Shown here piece after piece: positions 24,731-36,454 of a DNA stretch of 64,000 bases. Location of the stretch: positions 24,936,597-25,000,596 of the forward strand of contig CM046347.1 of NCBI GenBank assembly GCA_025403435.1. The letters run 5' to 3'. The position numbers were made by a program, and so were the translations under genes. The stretch is from Artocarpus heterophyllus (Eukaryota > Streptophyta > Magnoliopsida > Rosales > Moraceae). The notes under the pieces are model-generated. The model ran no database searches, was not told the origin of the DNA, and saw nothing but the letters and a program-made list of their open reading frames with translations. Numbering within the stretch: the stretch's first letter is position 1; the number at the start of each line of letters is the position of its first letter.

Positions 24731-25690
24731 GGCCAGATTATTGAAGAGAGGCAAACTTAAGTGTCACGTTTTGGATTTTGCTCTTCCACCCCTTCCGTTG
24801 ATGAGGTTGCCATTCTTGAAAATATTTATGGGTCGCATAGGGGTCATCGAACCAGAGTGGGACCTAGGCCAAGTCAGAGATAGTGAGGTTTTAGTTTTTC
24901 TCTTTTGGATCACAATCCGAGTGTCAGCGCAATCAGTTACTTCCAAATGTGCAAAAGTGGCTTTTACAAATGTACACCAGCAACTTGGAAATTGTTGCTC
25001 AAATGAGGCAACTCAATCCAAGACTTAATGTTAAAATCCATTCACCCCTGAGAGTGTTATGCCTCCAACTGATGAAGAAGAGAAAGAAGATAATGAAAAT
25101 GTAAACTTAGGGGATTAGACATTACGTATTTTATTAGAATTCTATTAACCTTTATTTACTGTTAGACCATGTATTGTGTGTTTTGTTTTGTCTTATGTTA
25201 TTTTACCTTATTTATAGGATTTTTACAATTATTATTTCAGTCAAGTTATTTTAATTAAATTATAATTAATATATATTAATATTAAAATATAAATATAAAT
25301 ATTTTTAATAAAAGTTTTAAATTCAAATAAAAAGCTAATTTAAATTCATTATTTAATTGCAATTAATTAATAGTTTTTAATAAAAAAATAGACTTTTAGT
25401 GATGATAAATGGTACAGACTATTTATAGCGATGAGAATGTCATCACTAACACTAAATATACTATGATAATTTTTAAAAAAATTTAATCTTTTAGCTACAT
25501 CAAATTTGAAAATTGTCGTCACTATAACTTTTGCTGACGTTATACTGCATCTGTTTGTTGCCTCGAGAAGTGGCTACAACTTAGCAACGACAACCTGTTG
25601 TCACTCAAAGCCTTTTAGTGACAAATAATTATCGTCGACAAAAACTTTTTAGCAACGGCAAGCCCTGATAATGCTTCATTTCTTATATAT
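24731..25690 (+). mobile_element. CACTA (En/Spm)-like remnant, right end
   Basis: The right part (25395-25690) contains dispersed direct and inverted motifs of the TTTAGTGATGA and AGCAACGACAA type. It closes with GCAAGCCCTGATAATGCTTC and ATTTCTT, resembling the subterminal repeats and end of plant CACTA elements, which normally finish TTTCTTGTAGTG; that terminus is decayed here. Upstream, about 24960-25090 in a shifted frame reads like the C-terminal end of a transposon protein (QMRQLNPRLNV), and the 95-codon frame at 24741-25028 may be another piece. No left terminus or target duplication was found. Confidence 0.5.
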
Positions 25691-26284
25691 AAGGGTATTT
25701 TTTATCTCTATTTTTTTTCTTTTTTAAAAGTTTGTGAATGACAAAATTAAAACAAACTTTTCAAGCATAGATGATATATTTGTAGCTTTTAAAAATAAAA
25801 AAATAATTAAAAATAATTAAAATTGAAAGGCATAGTAATGTAATTAAAATGTCTTGTGTTGTTTCTCTAGTAAAAAATAAATAAATAAACCATAGTTAGA
25901 TTGGAAGAGCAGTTTATACTTGTTACTTTCCAAAGACGCGTTGGTTTATATTCTCCACTAGATTTTGTTGTTTTCTAATTGTGATAAGTAGAGGCCGGCA
26001 CACTTTTACTCTCTTTTAGAGTCGCCTCTAAAAATTTGCGTCTATAACTTCTCATATTATTTAAGGATAAAGAGCAAAATAGTATATTTAGATTAAAACT
26101 TAACAAATAATGTCATATAGTTTTAAAATATATAGTAAATAACATATTATGAGAAATTTAAAACAAAAAATCTAAAAATACTCCTACCTCTTTCTCCTCT
26201 AATATCTCCTACTTGCCAAGAGATCGAGAAATACAATATTACTCAGGTAATACTATATTACTATTCAAATATTTTTCAAACTTT
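25691..26284. other. AT-rich intergenic DNA
   Basis: Nothing recognisable was seen. Confidence 0.5.
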
Positions 26285-26698
26285 TTCCCCTCTAGGTGGA
26301 TTTCAACTTAGATTCAGAGAGGATTCCACAGACATGACTCATGAGCAATAGAAGGACCTAATAGGTTATTTAAATTATAATATCAAGGCATGTAACATCT
26401 TAACTTTCTCTTAACTTGGACTGTGGTTGTAATATAATATTGTCAGTACTATGTGTGTGCACAAGACGTCGGTCAGTGGGACCCATTCTCATTTCTTTTA
26501 TTTCTTTGCACTTTCTTATCATTTACTTTGATATTTTTATTTGTTTAATTATTATAAATGCATGTTCCAAAATGGCCTTTAAAATTATCCATATTTTCAT
26601 AATTTATTTAAAAGGCTTAAACTCATGTTTTTACTAAAATTCCTATTAATTAGCTTAATAAACCCACCACGTCACCTTTCGTACTCTGGGGCGTGACA
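26285..26698 (+). mobile_element. Gypsy-type LTR, 3' end fragment
   Basis: The fragment matches the last part of the solo LTR at 61192-63353: CTAGGTGGATTTCAACTTAG, ATCAAGGCATGTAACAT, GTGTGTGCACAAG and the terminal CCACCACGTCAC ... GGGGCGTGACA at 26698. The 5' portion is missing. It is directly followed by a truncated family-E-like LTR. Confidence 0.85.
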
Positions 26699-27560
26699 TA
26701 TTTATGGAGGATTTATTCATAGGTAATGCTTATATTAATAGATAATTCAATTTTTAAATAAATTATATTTATAATTTAAAGAGTACAATTTCAAGTTTTC
26801 AGAGGGTAGCTTCAGAATTATTAAAATTGATATGTTAATTATTCATTTTATTAGAGCTTGAAATTTTAACTCTATAGTTTCTCATATCATCTCGTAAATT
26901 ATTTCAAGTAATTGGTAATCAATTATTAATTTTATTAAGACACACTAAAAAATGTGATTATTAATTACTTCAATTTTAAAAACACAAAATAGATAGTCCA
27001 CCTGTCATGGGCGTGTGCCACAAGGATTTGTCCGTGTGTTAGGCTCACTTAGCCTCCAAGTTTCCTGTTAAAAAAAAAACAAATGTTTTTAATTTTGAGA
27101 AGTAAGATTTTTTTTTTTCAAATTAAGTGTTTGAATTTTAAAGACAAAAACAGAATCAAGTAATTGGAAAAATTTCTGCTCATTATCTATAACTCTGGCA
27201 CCACACACAAATAAAAGAATCTATGTGCGCAAAGGTGATGACTACTATTGAGAGAAGGTATGCACTTGATGTATTCAGTTAATTATTTTAAATAAATCTG
27301 AGTCTTAAAAAGAATTCTCTCATGCATCTATAAATATGTTTTTGGAGAGCTCTTTTATTATTCCAATTCTCCAACTCAGCTTTAGAGAGAGATAGTCCTA
27401 AAGAAAAAAGCTCTCTACAGCCACCCTTTGATTTCTCTTACGTTGAGTATAAATCAAGGATCTAAATTTAGAAAGTGTGTGTGATTCCTTTTCAAATCAT
27501 TGACATTTGCACATACGTTCATCTAATTTGGAGACTAAGTGGAAGAGTTATGGAATAAAA
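26699..27560 (+). mobile_element. Truncated family-E-like copia LTR
   Basis: The segment starts TATTTATGGAGGATTTATTC, matching 19718 onward of the family-E solo LTR, and continues through counterparts of its CTCTAAAG-AAAAAG and GTTGAGTA segments to about 27540. Both LTR ends are missing or decayed. It abuts the end of the gypsy LTR fragment. Confidence 0.6.
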
Positions 27561-28216
27561 AAAAAAAAAAGAAGACTTTTTTTTTTTTTTTTTCTAGTGA
27601 TCAAGCTATTGACCTAATTGGAAAATGTTAAAATTGTTCTAATTCTTTTTTATATTAATTGTACATTAACTAGTAAATCTATAGAGTAAGGCTAAAAATT
27701 TTATAAATTTTTGTTGTATATGGTCCGACTGTGCTATTGCTTCTGCTTATTTTAATTGATTTTGGTTTTTGAAACTATGAAATTATGAAGCAATTCAATG
27801 ATTTACAAAATTCAAGAAACTCATTAGTAATTTGTAATCAAAATTATCGGTATTATTAAAAACATAATTAATTAAGGTAATGAAACCTTCGGGCCAACGG
27901 GCTTCTCATCAATTCTTCAAGTTGTAAAAACGTTGCCTCTATTGGTTCCACAAAACTTTTTTAACAAAGCAGAATGTTAAAATTCAACAAATTATTAAAA
28001 CTTAACTAAGAGACAATACTGGGTCCATTGACCCCGTTCAATCACCAAAAAAAAAAAAAAAAAAACTAAGAGACAATACATTTATTTATCTTACTAATTT
28101 GCTGGAATCTTTCAACACTGAAGTAAGGAACAAAAGTTCCCTAAAAACAGTAAAAAATAAAACAGCAAACCACAACAACCAATACACTCTGGTGTATTGC
28201 ACAATTATTTTATAGA
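27561..28216. other. AT-rich intergenic DNA
   Basis: Long A and T runs (27555-27596, 28046-28065) and no gene. Confidence 0.55.
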
Positions 28217-28826
28217 TTTAATTTCACAAATGGTCCCTAAGGTTTCTTTCAAACCTATTTCAGTTCATAGCATTACAAAATTCTTATTTTGGTCTCCTAT
28301 CTTTTAGTTTTTTTAAGATTTGGTCCCTCTATTAGTTTGATGTTAAATATTTAATAGAATATTGTTAAAACATCTCGCTTTGGTCCTTAATCTATTGCAT
28401 TGTTTCACTTTTAGTTCCTCTGTAATAACCAAGAGATTAATTAAGGACCACAATTTGAAAAAAAATATAAAGTGAAAGATTAAATATAATGATTTTGATA
28501 CATATATTAAAAAAAAAATCATAGCGTAAGTAAGATGATTTTAATTTAGAAAAAAATGTTGAATTTTTTTACTAATATATAAGTATTAGATTAGGGATTA
28601 AAAGTAAAACAAAGTAATAGATTAGGGAATAAAAATGAAACAAAATAATATATTAAGGACCAAAGTAAGACATTTTAAGAAATTCTATTAAATATTTAAC
28701 ATTAAACTAACAAAGGAACTAAATATGAGACAAACTAAAAGATAAGGGAGCAAAATAGGACTTTTGAAATGTTATGGACTAAATGGGACTAAAGGTAAAC
28801 CTCAAGGATCATTTGTGAAATTAACC
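28217..28826. mobile_element. Long-TIR MITE (Mutator-like)
   Basis: The two ends are about 210-bp imperfect inverted repeats: the left end begins TTAATTTCACAAATGGTCCC and the right end finishes with the complement, GATCATTTGTGAAATTAA. Paired internal landmarks are TTGGTCCTTAATCTATTGC against its right-arm complement, and ATGTTAAATATTTAATAGAA against its complement near 28690-28710. There is no coding frame. Long inverted repeats suggest a Mutator-like non-autonomous element. A 9-bp target duplication could not be fixed, so the exact edges are uncertain by a few bases. Confidence 0.8.
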
Positions 28827-30600
28827 CTATCTTATATATTGTTTTATGTACTATAATAAAAAATAAAGATATGTTTTTTAAATGGAAGTATAAATAGAAT
28901 CACTATTTTTTTTTTAATTTATGCACTATAATTGGTATGACTTCCTATATTCATTTTTTTATCCATTTATATTCCACAAAGGAATTAATTTTGACACATA
29001 TATATAGTATAGAGATTTAATTTATTACAACTTCTAATATAAAGTATTCTTAACGAGAGAAAATAGTACGTGATATATTTTATTTTGTAAGACAAAGTTA
29101 ACTATTCATGAATTCAAGACTAACTAGTTTGATTAAAAAAACTAATAATAAAAAATATGTCATTGCCATATTTATACTGTTTAACTTTGATGTGATTTAC
29201 TAATAAAAATAATTATGATATAAAATTGATGCGTTGTTTTGTGTAAATGCGTCTTCGAATCAACCAAAAAAAAAAAAAAATTTACGTGTTGCTTTGTGTA
29301 AATACGTCTACAAGCAGTATGCCATACCACCACAATTATCGCGTGCGTAGAATTATCTGGTTTTTGAAAGCCAATATATATATATATATATATATATTCT
29401 CTTTTTTGGCTGGCAGAAAATGGGAATAGGCAACAAATCGATTAAACTGATCAAACCAAACCAATAATAAATTTGGTTTAGTTTAAAATTTAGAAAAACC
29501 AATTAAATTGATTGCTTTGTGTTTTTGTCTCAAAAAAAAAAAAAAAAAACTATAGCCATTTTTGTTTATGTATATTTTAAACGTTTCATATTTTATATAT
29601 GTGTAAACGTTGTGTTTTTTGGAAAAAGAAAATGAACATACTCTAAAATTTAATAATCCTTATTCTAAAACCACACAATTACAAAAATTACTAAATAATA
29701 GAAAAGATAATTATAACGGAGTATAAAGAAGGATTAATTACAAAAATTCTTCCCTCAAGTATAACCTTTGTAATAACACAAACAAAAAGGATTGTTGAGC
29801 AGTTTAGTGAACAATTGCATTGTTAACTTATTTTGTTGCAGTCATATAAGAGTGAAAAAAGAGGTTTTTTTTTATTTTTTTTGAGTTTTTTAATTTATTT
29901 TCTCAACAATTTAAATTTTTAAATACAATCAAGTTTTAGATTTAAAATTAGCTTTAGAAATATGTTAGAATTATCAAAATATTCTTATATTATCAAATAT
30001 TCAATCATAAACCATTTCATAAATTAAAAGAACACATATTGCATTTGAAGTTCAAGGAGCACACTATCATAAGGATTCAAGTTGTGGGAGAATTTTGTAA
30101 TTAAATTCTATAAAAGAAACATGTTAGGAATGGAGTGATAACAGAGGATTCCTGCACCCAAAAATGAGCACCGGAGCCTTTGACTTTTAGAGCATAAGTT
30201 TAAGTGTCTGAAAGTAGTTTCTTACCAAGAATGTAATAGAATGAATAAAGGCCTAACAGAGAACAATATTTATTTATTTATTTATTTTTTTAGTTTTTTG
30301 AAAAAGATATTGGAAAGAAAGATAGAGAGGAAGAAAAGGAATGAATGTAAAGTCAACAAAAGAAAAAAAATAATAATAATAACTACAATACTAATAAAGA
30401 AACTTCCATGATAGGGAATTTTATTAACACGATGATTTTTCCGAATATTATAAAATAAAACCTAAAAAGTAATATAAAATAACAAATGTAACTGATTATG
30501 AAAAAGAATTTAAAATTTCTTTTACAATACCGGTTTGAACCCTGCCATCTCGAATTCAAAACCCACCTCATATTATTAAAAGTTGTTTAGCTCCAATTGG
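28827..30600. other. AT-rich intergenic DNA upstream of the HDG gene
   Basis: No gene. Contains microsatellites, for example (TA)n at about 29374-29397, and poly-A runs at 29264-29280 and 29531-29549. Two short similar segments (GTGTAAATGCGTCT at 29240 and GTGTAAATACGTCT at 29296) flank one poly-A run. Confidence 0.55.
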
Positions 30601-31698
30601 TAGTACCACATTTCATTTTTATTTTTTATTTTTTTGCCCCCTTACAGAATTTTCCTACTAATAACAAAGGACAAATTTGTCAATATAAAGAAATCGCCGG
30701 AAAATGACGTCAGCAAAGGAAAAGTGTAACCGGAGAAAGGAGTGCTTGCACAAATATGGTTTGAACGTAATAAAAGCATAATCGGTGGTTGCACACCTGG
30801 CCATGACTGTACCATTCCATATTAAGAGAGAGAAACAGCAACTCACAAAAACTTACACACATATTGGTATGGAGAGAGAAAGAACCCTCGAATTGGGTGA
30901 ATTTCAATTAAATTTTTAACTTCACAACCCCCCTCTCTCAAAGAGAGCTTTTAAAACCCATCAATATTCATCCGTCAGTTACAATTCCTTAGACACCAAA
31001 CCAACAACACATATACAATAGAATAATAAAATACTCTTTTAGTCACATATACATATATATACACAAACGCAAACACAAACACAAACAACCATTAGAGCAG
31101 CTCTAGCAAATAGTGAAAGTGGCATACACTATTCTACTACTACTATACGCTACAGTCTAGCATAGCAGCGTAGTGGGTTTTAGAGGAAGAGATCTAGCTT
31201 GGCTATAATACTCTTTTTTGTTTTTTTTTTGTTTTTTTTTTAATTCTCTTAATATTTATATGTGCATATATGTGTATATATATATATTAGTATTTGTTTA
31301 GACTTGAAGATTTTCATATCATCATCCCCTTAACTCACTCCTCTCTTTCCAAAATCATTGCCCCATGTCAGCCGTTTTTCTCCTCCAAACAATGAGAACA
31401 AATTAACACAATATTCTGTTTTTTTTTTCTTTTGAATTTTTGTTTCGATTTTGTTTATATTCAACGTCTCCATTTGTGTGCATAAATATTTTCCCTTTTG
31501 TCTCCCGTTACCAAAAGACCAAAAGCAAAAAAGGTGAAGAACATCTGTTTTTCCCTTTCTTTCATTTGTTTTTCTTCTTTTGTAATGAGAAGAAGAGTTG
31601 TTGTTTATGGTGGCTATTCATCGTCGTCTTTTGCAATAGAAATACCGTTTGGCTAGTGAGAAAGTTTAAGGAGAAAGTTTTTCTTAAAAAGAAAAATA
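30601..31698 (+). promoter_or_regulatory. Putative promoter and 5' untranslated region of the HDG gene
   Basis: This holds the 1.1 kb before the start codon. TA-rich candidates for a TATA element lie near 31046-31062 and a GA-repeat lies at 30824-30890. The CT-rich and poly-T leader from 31200 to 31640 is typical of plant 5' UTRs. No L1-box (TAAATGYA) was seen. The transcription start and any 5' UTR intron cannot be placed from sequence alone. Confidence 0.4.
30705..30712. promoter_or_regulatory. TGACGTCA palindrome, possible bZIP (TGA-type) site
   Basis: A perfect 8-bp palindrome about 1 kb upstream of the HDG start codon. TGACGTCA is a known plant bZIP core. Occupancy is unknown, and a single site can occur by chance. 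Confidence 0.3.
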
Positions 31699-34600
31699 AT
31701 GGAATACGCCAGTGGTGGTTCAGGAGGAGGAGGAGGAGGAGACAATGATGCCTCAGATGCTCAGAGAAGGAAAAAGCGTTACCATCGTCACACTGCTCAC
31801 CAGATTCAGAAACTCGAATCGTACGTTAAACAAAAAAAAAAAAAAATCGTTTTCTTATTTTTTTTTTCAGGTTTATGGGTTTTTATATATATGATATGAA
31901 TATGAGAATCGGGAGATTTTTTTTTTTTTTTTTTTTGTGTGTAATGAAGAATGTTCAAGGAGTGTCCACACCCAGATGAGAAGCAGAGGCTGCAGTTGAG
32001 TAGAGAATTGGGTTTGGCTCCTCGCCAGATCAAGTTTTGGTTCCAGAACAGAAGGACCCAGATGAAGGTAATTATTTATTTATAGAAATATATAAAATAT
32101 ATTTAATTTATAATATTAATATTTGATTATAGGCACAACATGAAAGATCAGACAACTGTGCGCTTAGAGCAGAGAACGACAAGATTAGATGTGAGAATAT
32201 TGCAATAAGGGAGGCACTCAAGAACGTCATTTGCCCTTCTTGTGGAGGGCCTCCTATCAACGAGGACTCTTACTTTGATGAACAAAAACTCCGAATGGAA
32301 AATGTGCAATTGAAAGAAGAGGTCCTTTTTCTTTTCCCTAATATATTCATCTCTTCATGCTCTTTCTCCTGTCTATTTTTTTTAATGCTTAACACCTCTG
32401 AAAGTTGGCTAACTAATTTTTGTTGGTGAAGGTTTTAGGAAATAGCAAAAGAAATAAATCATTCTTATTCATCTCATTTTGAGTCAATTTTGAATTATTT
32501 TTAATTTGTGAAAAAACAAATAATCTCACGTCCGTTTTAAATTATATTTTAGGAACTGGCAAAAGAAATCAATCACAATATGTTTTCTTTTTTTGAGAAA
32601 ACTTTTTTTTTTTTTTTTTTTTTTTGGGAATTTGTTTAGCTTGACAGGGTCTCTAGTATTGCTGCAAAGTACATAGGGCGGCCAATCTCTCAACTCCCAC
32701 CAGTCCAACCAATTCACATTTCTTCCTTGGACTTATCGATGGCAAGCTTTGGAGCTCATCATGGCCTTGGAGGCTGCAGTGGCGGCCCGTCCCTTGACCT
32801 CGATCTCCTGCCTGGTAGCTCCTCTGCCATCCCCGCATTACCCTACCAGCCACCTGGATTTTCTGACATGGACAAGTCCCTCATGTCCGACATTGCGGCA
32901 AATGCCATGGAGGAACTTCTTCGGCTTCTCCAGACCAATGAGCCGCTGTGGATGAAGTCTGCCGTCCATGGCAGGGATGTCCTTAATATCGACAACTACG
33001 AGAAGATCTTTCCAAGGGCCAATAGCCACTTGAAGAATCCAAATCTACGAATTGAGGCCTCGCGAGATGCCGGAGTTGTTATCATGAATGGTTTGGCACT
33101 GGTCGACATGTTCATGGACCCGGTAACATTTGTTTATTTTTTTCTCATCTCTTGTTTTGTCACATAACTTCAATTTTTTTTTTTATTTGCCAAAAATATG
33201 ATTGACATGTTTGTGGAAACTAATGCAGAACAAATGGGTAGAGCTATTTCCCACAATTGTGTCAATGGCAAGAACAATTGAAGTCATATCATCTGGAATT
33301 TTGGGAAGTCATAGTGGCACTTTGCAACTAGTAAGAATCTAATTAAAGCTTGTTTAATCACCATTACATTCTTTCTCTAGTTTGAAGTTTTTTTTCCCCT
33401 TCTTTTTCATTGGAGGATCATGCTATCGATATCTACGAAATGTTTTAAATTCAAGAACATTGCGATGGATACATACATACATAAATACACACACACACAT
33501 ATATATAAAATCTTAGTCGTTTTCAACATGTGAGTATTTTATTTATAGATATTCATTCTAAGTTTTAAATTTTGTCATTTTCAGATGCACCAAGATTTGC
33601 AAGTGCTGTCTCCTTTGGTTCCCACAAGAGAGTTCTACTTCCTCCGCTATTGTCAACAAATTGAGCCAGGCTTATGGGCCATAGTTGATGTTTCATATGA
33701 TCTCCCAAGAGACAACCAATTTTCTAATCAATGCAGATCCCATAGGCTTCCTTCTGGGTGCTTAATTCAGGAGATGCCCAATGGCTACTCCAAGGTGATC
33801 AATTTATAATAATATTGATGAATTGTAATAAGTTTCCTAATTCAAATATATCACAAATTTGATTACTTAGTACTTATGTGTAATGGGAATTCTAATGCAT
33901 ACACATATACCCTTGTGACAAATTAAAACAGGTCACTTGGGTTGAACATGTGGAAATTGAAGACAAAACCCCCACTCATAGACTATATAGAGACCTTATT
34001 CATAGTGGTTTGGGGTTCGGAGCGGAGAGATGGCTTGCCACTCTTCAGAGGATGTGTGAAAGGTTTGCTTGCTTAATGGTCTCCGGAACTTCAACTCGTG
34101 ATCTCGGAGGAGGTAAAACAAAAAATAAATAAATAAATTTGAATTTTTCAACCACATGGTTTTTTTTTTTCTTTGAAAGGCCGACCACATGGGCCTTAGT
34201 TTCCAATGCTAACCGCAATTTTTTTCCCTTTATTCTTTTTTTCGGGTGGTCAGTTATACCTTCTCCAGATGGAAAGAAAAGCATGATGAAACTCGCACAA
34301 AGAATGGTTAACAATTTTTGTGCCAGCATAAGTACGTCCAATGGCCATCGGTGGACGACTCTTTCCGGTCTAAATGAGGTTGGAGTCCGAGTCACGGTCC
34401 ATAGGAGTAACGATCCCGGTCAACCCAATGGAGTTGTTCTCAGTGCAGCCACTACCATTTGGCTTCCAATTTCCCCGCAAGATGTCTTCAATTTCTTTAA
34501 GGATGAAAGAACTAGATCCCAGGTATGTACAACGTTCATTAAAATTTCTCCAAGTCTAATTTTTCATACCAAAATACCTACCTTAATACTAATCAGATAA

Positions 34601-35494
34601 TTGATAACTGTTACATTGGCTTTATTTTTATTTTTTAATTCCGAATCTCCAGTGGGATGTGCTCTCCAATGGCAATGCAGTCCAAGAAGTAGCACATATT
34701 GCGAACGGATCACATCCCGGGAACTGCATTTCCGTTCTCCGAGTAAGTTTGCACGTTTTCGTATTCGGATGTTTACAAAACAAGGGATTATTAAAGTGTT
34801 TGCATAATAATTAGCCTTTCAATTCTAATTAACGAATCGGTCTGATTTCCCTTTTAATAATTATAGAAATGCTCAACTATTAAAATGCCTAAATCTTTTT
34901 TCATAAATTCTATTAACTTAGATTACTAAGCCAATGAAGGAAAATTTTGTCTTCAATAAGGCTTATTAGCAATATATTTGATGTAATTGATCCAATTGCT
35001 AGTTTGAATGAAATAATCTTCCACTGGTTTTAAAATTCTAGGACTCATTTAAGTACATAAACTAATATTTGTTGATTTACCACAAACAGGCTTTCAACAC
35101 TAGTCAGAACAATATGTTGATACTGCAAGAGAGCTGCATAGACGCGTCCGGCTCGCTGGTTGTTTACTGCCCGGTCGACCTTCCAGCCATCAACATCGCC
35201 ATGAGCGGCGAGGACCCGTCCTACATCCCTCTACTGCCTTCGGGATTCACGATTACACCGGATGGCAGGACTGAGCCAGGAGCAGGGGACGGGGCCTCAA
35301 CAAGCTCCGCCGCAGCGCCACCTGGGAATGCAGCGGGCCGCTCCAGCGGATCCCTAATCACGGTGGCGTTCCAGATACTGGTGAGTAGCCTTCCGTCGGC
35401 AAAGCTGAATTTGGAATCGGTGACGACGGTGAATAATCTTATTGGCACCACTGTCCAGCAAGTTAAGGCTGCATTGAACTGTACCAATTCATAA
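31699..35494 (+). CDS. HDG11: HD-ZIP class IV homeodomain-START transcription factor, HDG11/HDG12 co-ortholog (10 exons)
   Basis: Nuclear transcription factor; Arabidopsis relatives act in epidermal and trichome differentiation. Exons: 31699-31820, 31950-32067, 32133-32321, 32640-33122, 33229-33330, 33585-33794, 33932-34112, 34254-34522, 34653-34742, 35090-35494. All introns are GT-AG, phases stay consistent, and the product is 722 aa, the usual family length. A Gly-run N-terminus precedes the homeodomain (about 23-80, [10 protein letters not shown] at 71-80). The zipper-loop-zipper (about 81-150) has CPSC at 114-117. START begins near 225 ([15 protein letters not shown]), followed by the HD-SAD region to the C-terminus ([20 protein letters not shown]). 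The start has A at -3 and G at +4; an in-frame TGA at 31657-31659 with no later ATG excludes an earlier start. Some residues resemble HDG11 ([10 protein letters not shown]) and others HDG12 ([11 protein letters not shown]), fitting a lineage before that duplication. No defects were seen. Confidence 0.96.
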
Positions 35495-36454
35495 ATCATC
35501 ATCATCGTCATTCATTCATCAAAATCATCCGCAACTGTTTTTCTTACCATCCTTAAATATGCTGATCAGAAGAAGAATCTGAACAAGTTACACCTTTTTT
35601 TTTATTTCGTTTTTTGGTTTTTTAAATGATCTGCTACTGCTTGGTGGGAGTTTGTTGGAGAACTTGAATGTCCTCTCATCAAGAGCTTAAGCTGCTTATT
35701 TACTACTACTGCCTACTGGCTTCGGCTGCTGCTGCTTTTGTTGCTAAGGCTTCATTACATTATACACCAACCACATGGATTTTCTTTTTTAATTTTTTTT
35801 GGGAGGTCATAGAGTTTTTTTTATTAGTTTGTATTTTTATCATCGAAAAAGTATGGGTCTTAGGAGGGAGTCAAGAACGCACCATATTTAGTGTTTTTCT
35901 ACTATTGGGTTTTGGAGGGTTTTTTTTTTTTTTTCTCCTTATTTATTTTGGTTAATCATTATCATTTTGTCACTACAAGACAAGAACGAACAGAGTCAGA
36001 AACATGGTATGTATGGTTCGGGCATTGACTTCCTGTTGCAGGGACTTAAATTCATACTCTTTCTTTGTATTTTAATTTTTGTTCTTTATCTTCTTAATAT
36101 TGTAAAAATAATTTCTGTTTTACTTTTAATTTCATTTTTCTTCTCTTACTCAATAATGTGTTTTGTGTTTCGTTGCTTACAAATATATGACTGCTCATGA
36201 TGTTTGGATCTTCGGTTAATTTTCATATTCAATCTTATTTAAGAAATTGGTCAGGGAGTACTTGAAGAGAAAAAAAAAAAAAAGGACCCTAATAGGGGTG
36301 TAGGTATTGCCAGTTGGGTAATGTTGTAGCTTTTTGGCATTAAAAAAGAAATTGTGGGCTCCATTGCTTCTCTTTCTTACGGTATCCGTAGGAGAGAGTA
36401 AATGACTGGCTTAAACATTAAATTTTTCTCTATAAGAAATAGAGAGGAGTAGAT
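35495..36454 (+). other. 3' UTR of the HDG gene and downstream intergenic DNA
   Basis: T-rich sequence with no coding signal. No canonical AATAAA lies between the stop and about 36250; AATAAT at 36107 and 36151 followed by GTGTTTTGTGTTT are plausible plant-type polyadenylation elements. The short open frames here are low-complexity. Retrotransposon sequence starts at about 36455. Confidence 0.45.

Noticed and set aside
34045..34395. 116-codon minus-strand frame over HDG exons 7-8
   Set aside because: Shadow of the real gene on the opposite strand; it crosses an intron and has no recognisable domain.
35668..36200. Two plus-strand frames of 95 and 77 codons after the HDG stop
   Set aside because: T-rich 3' UTR sequence with hydrophobic low-complexity translation and no domain.
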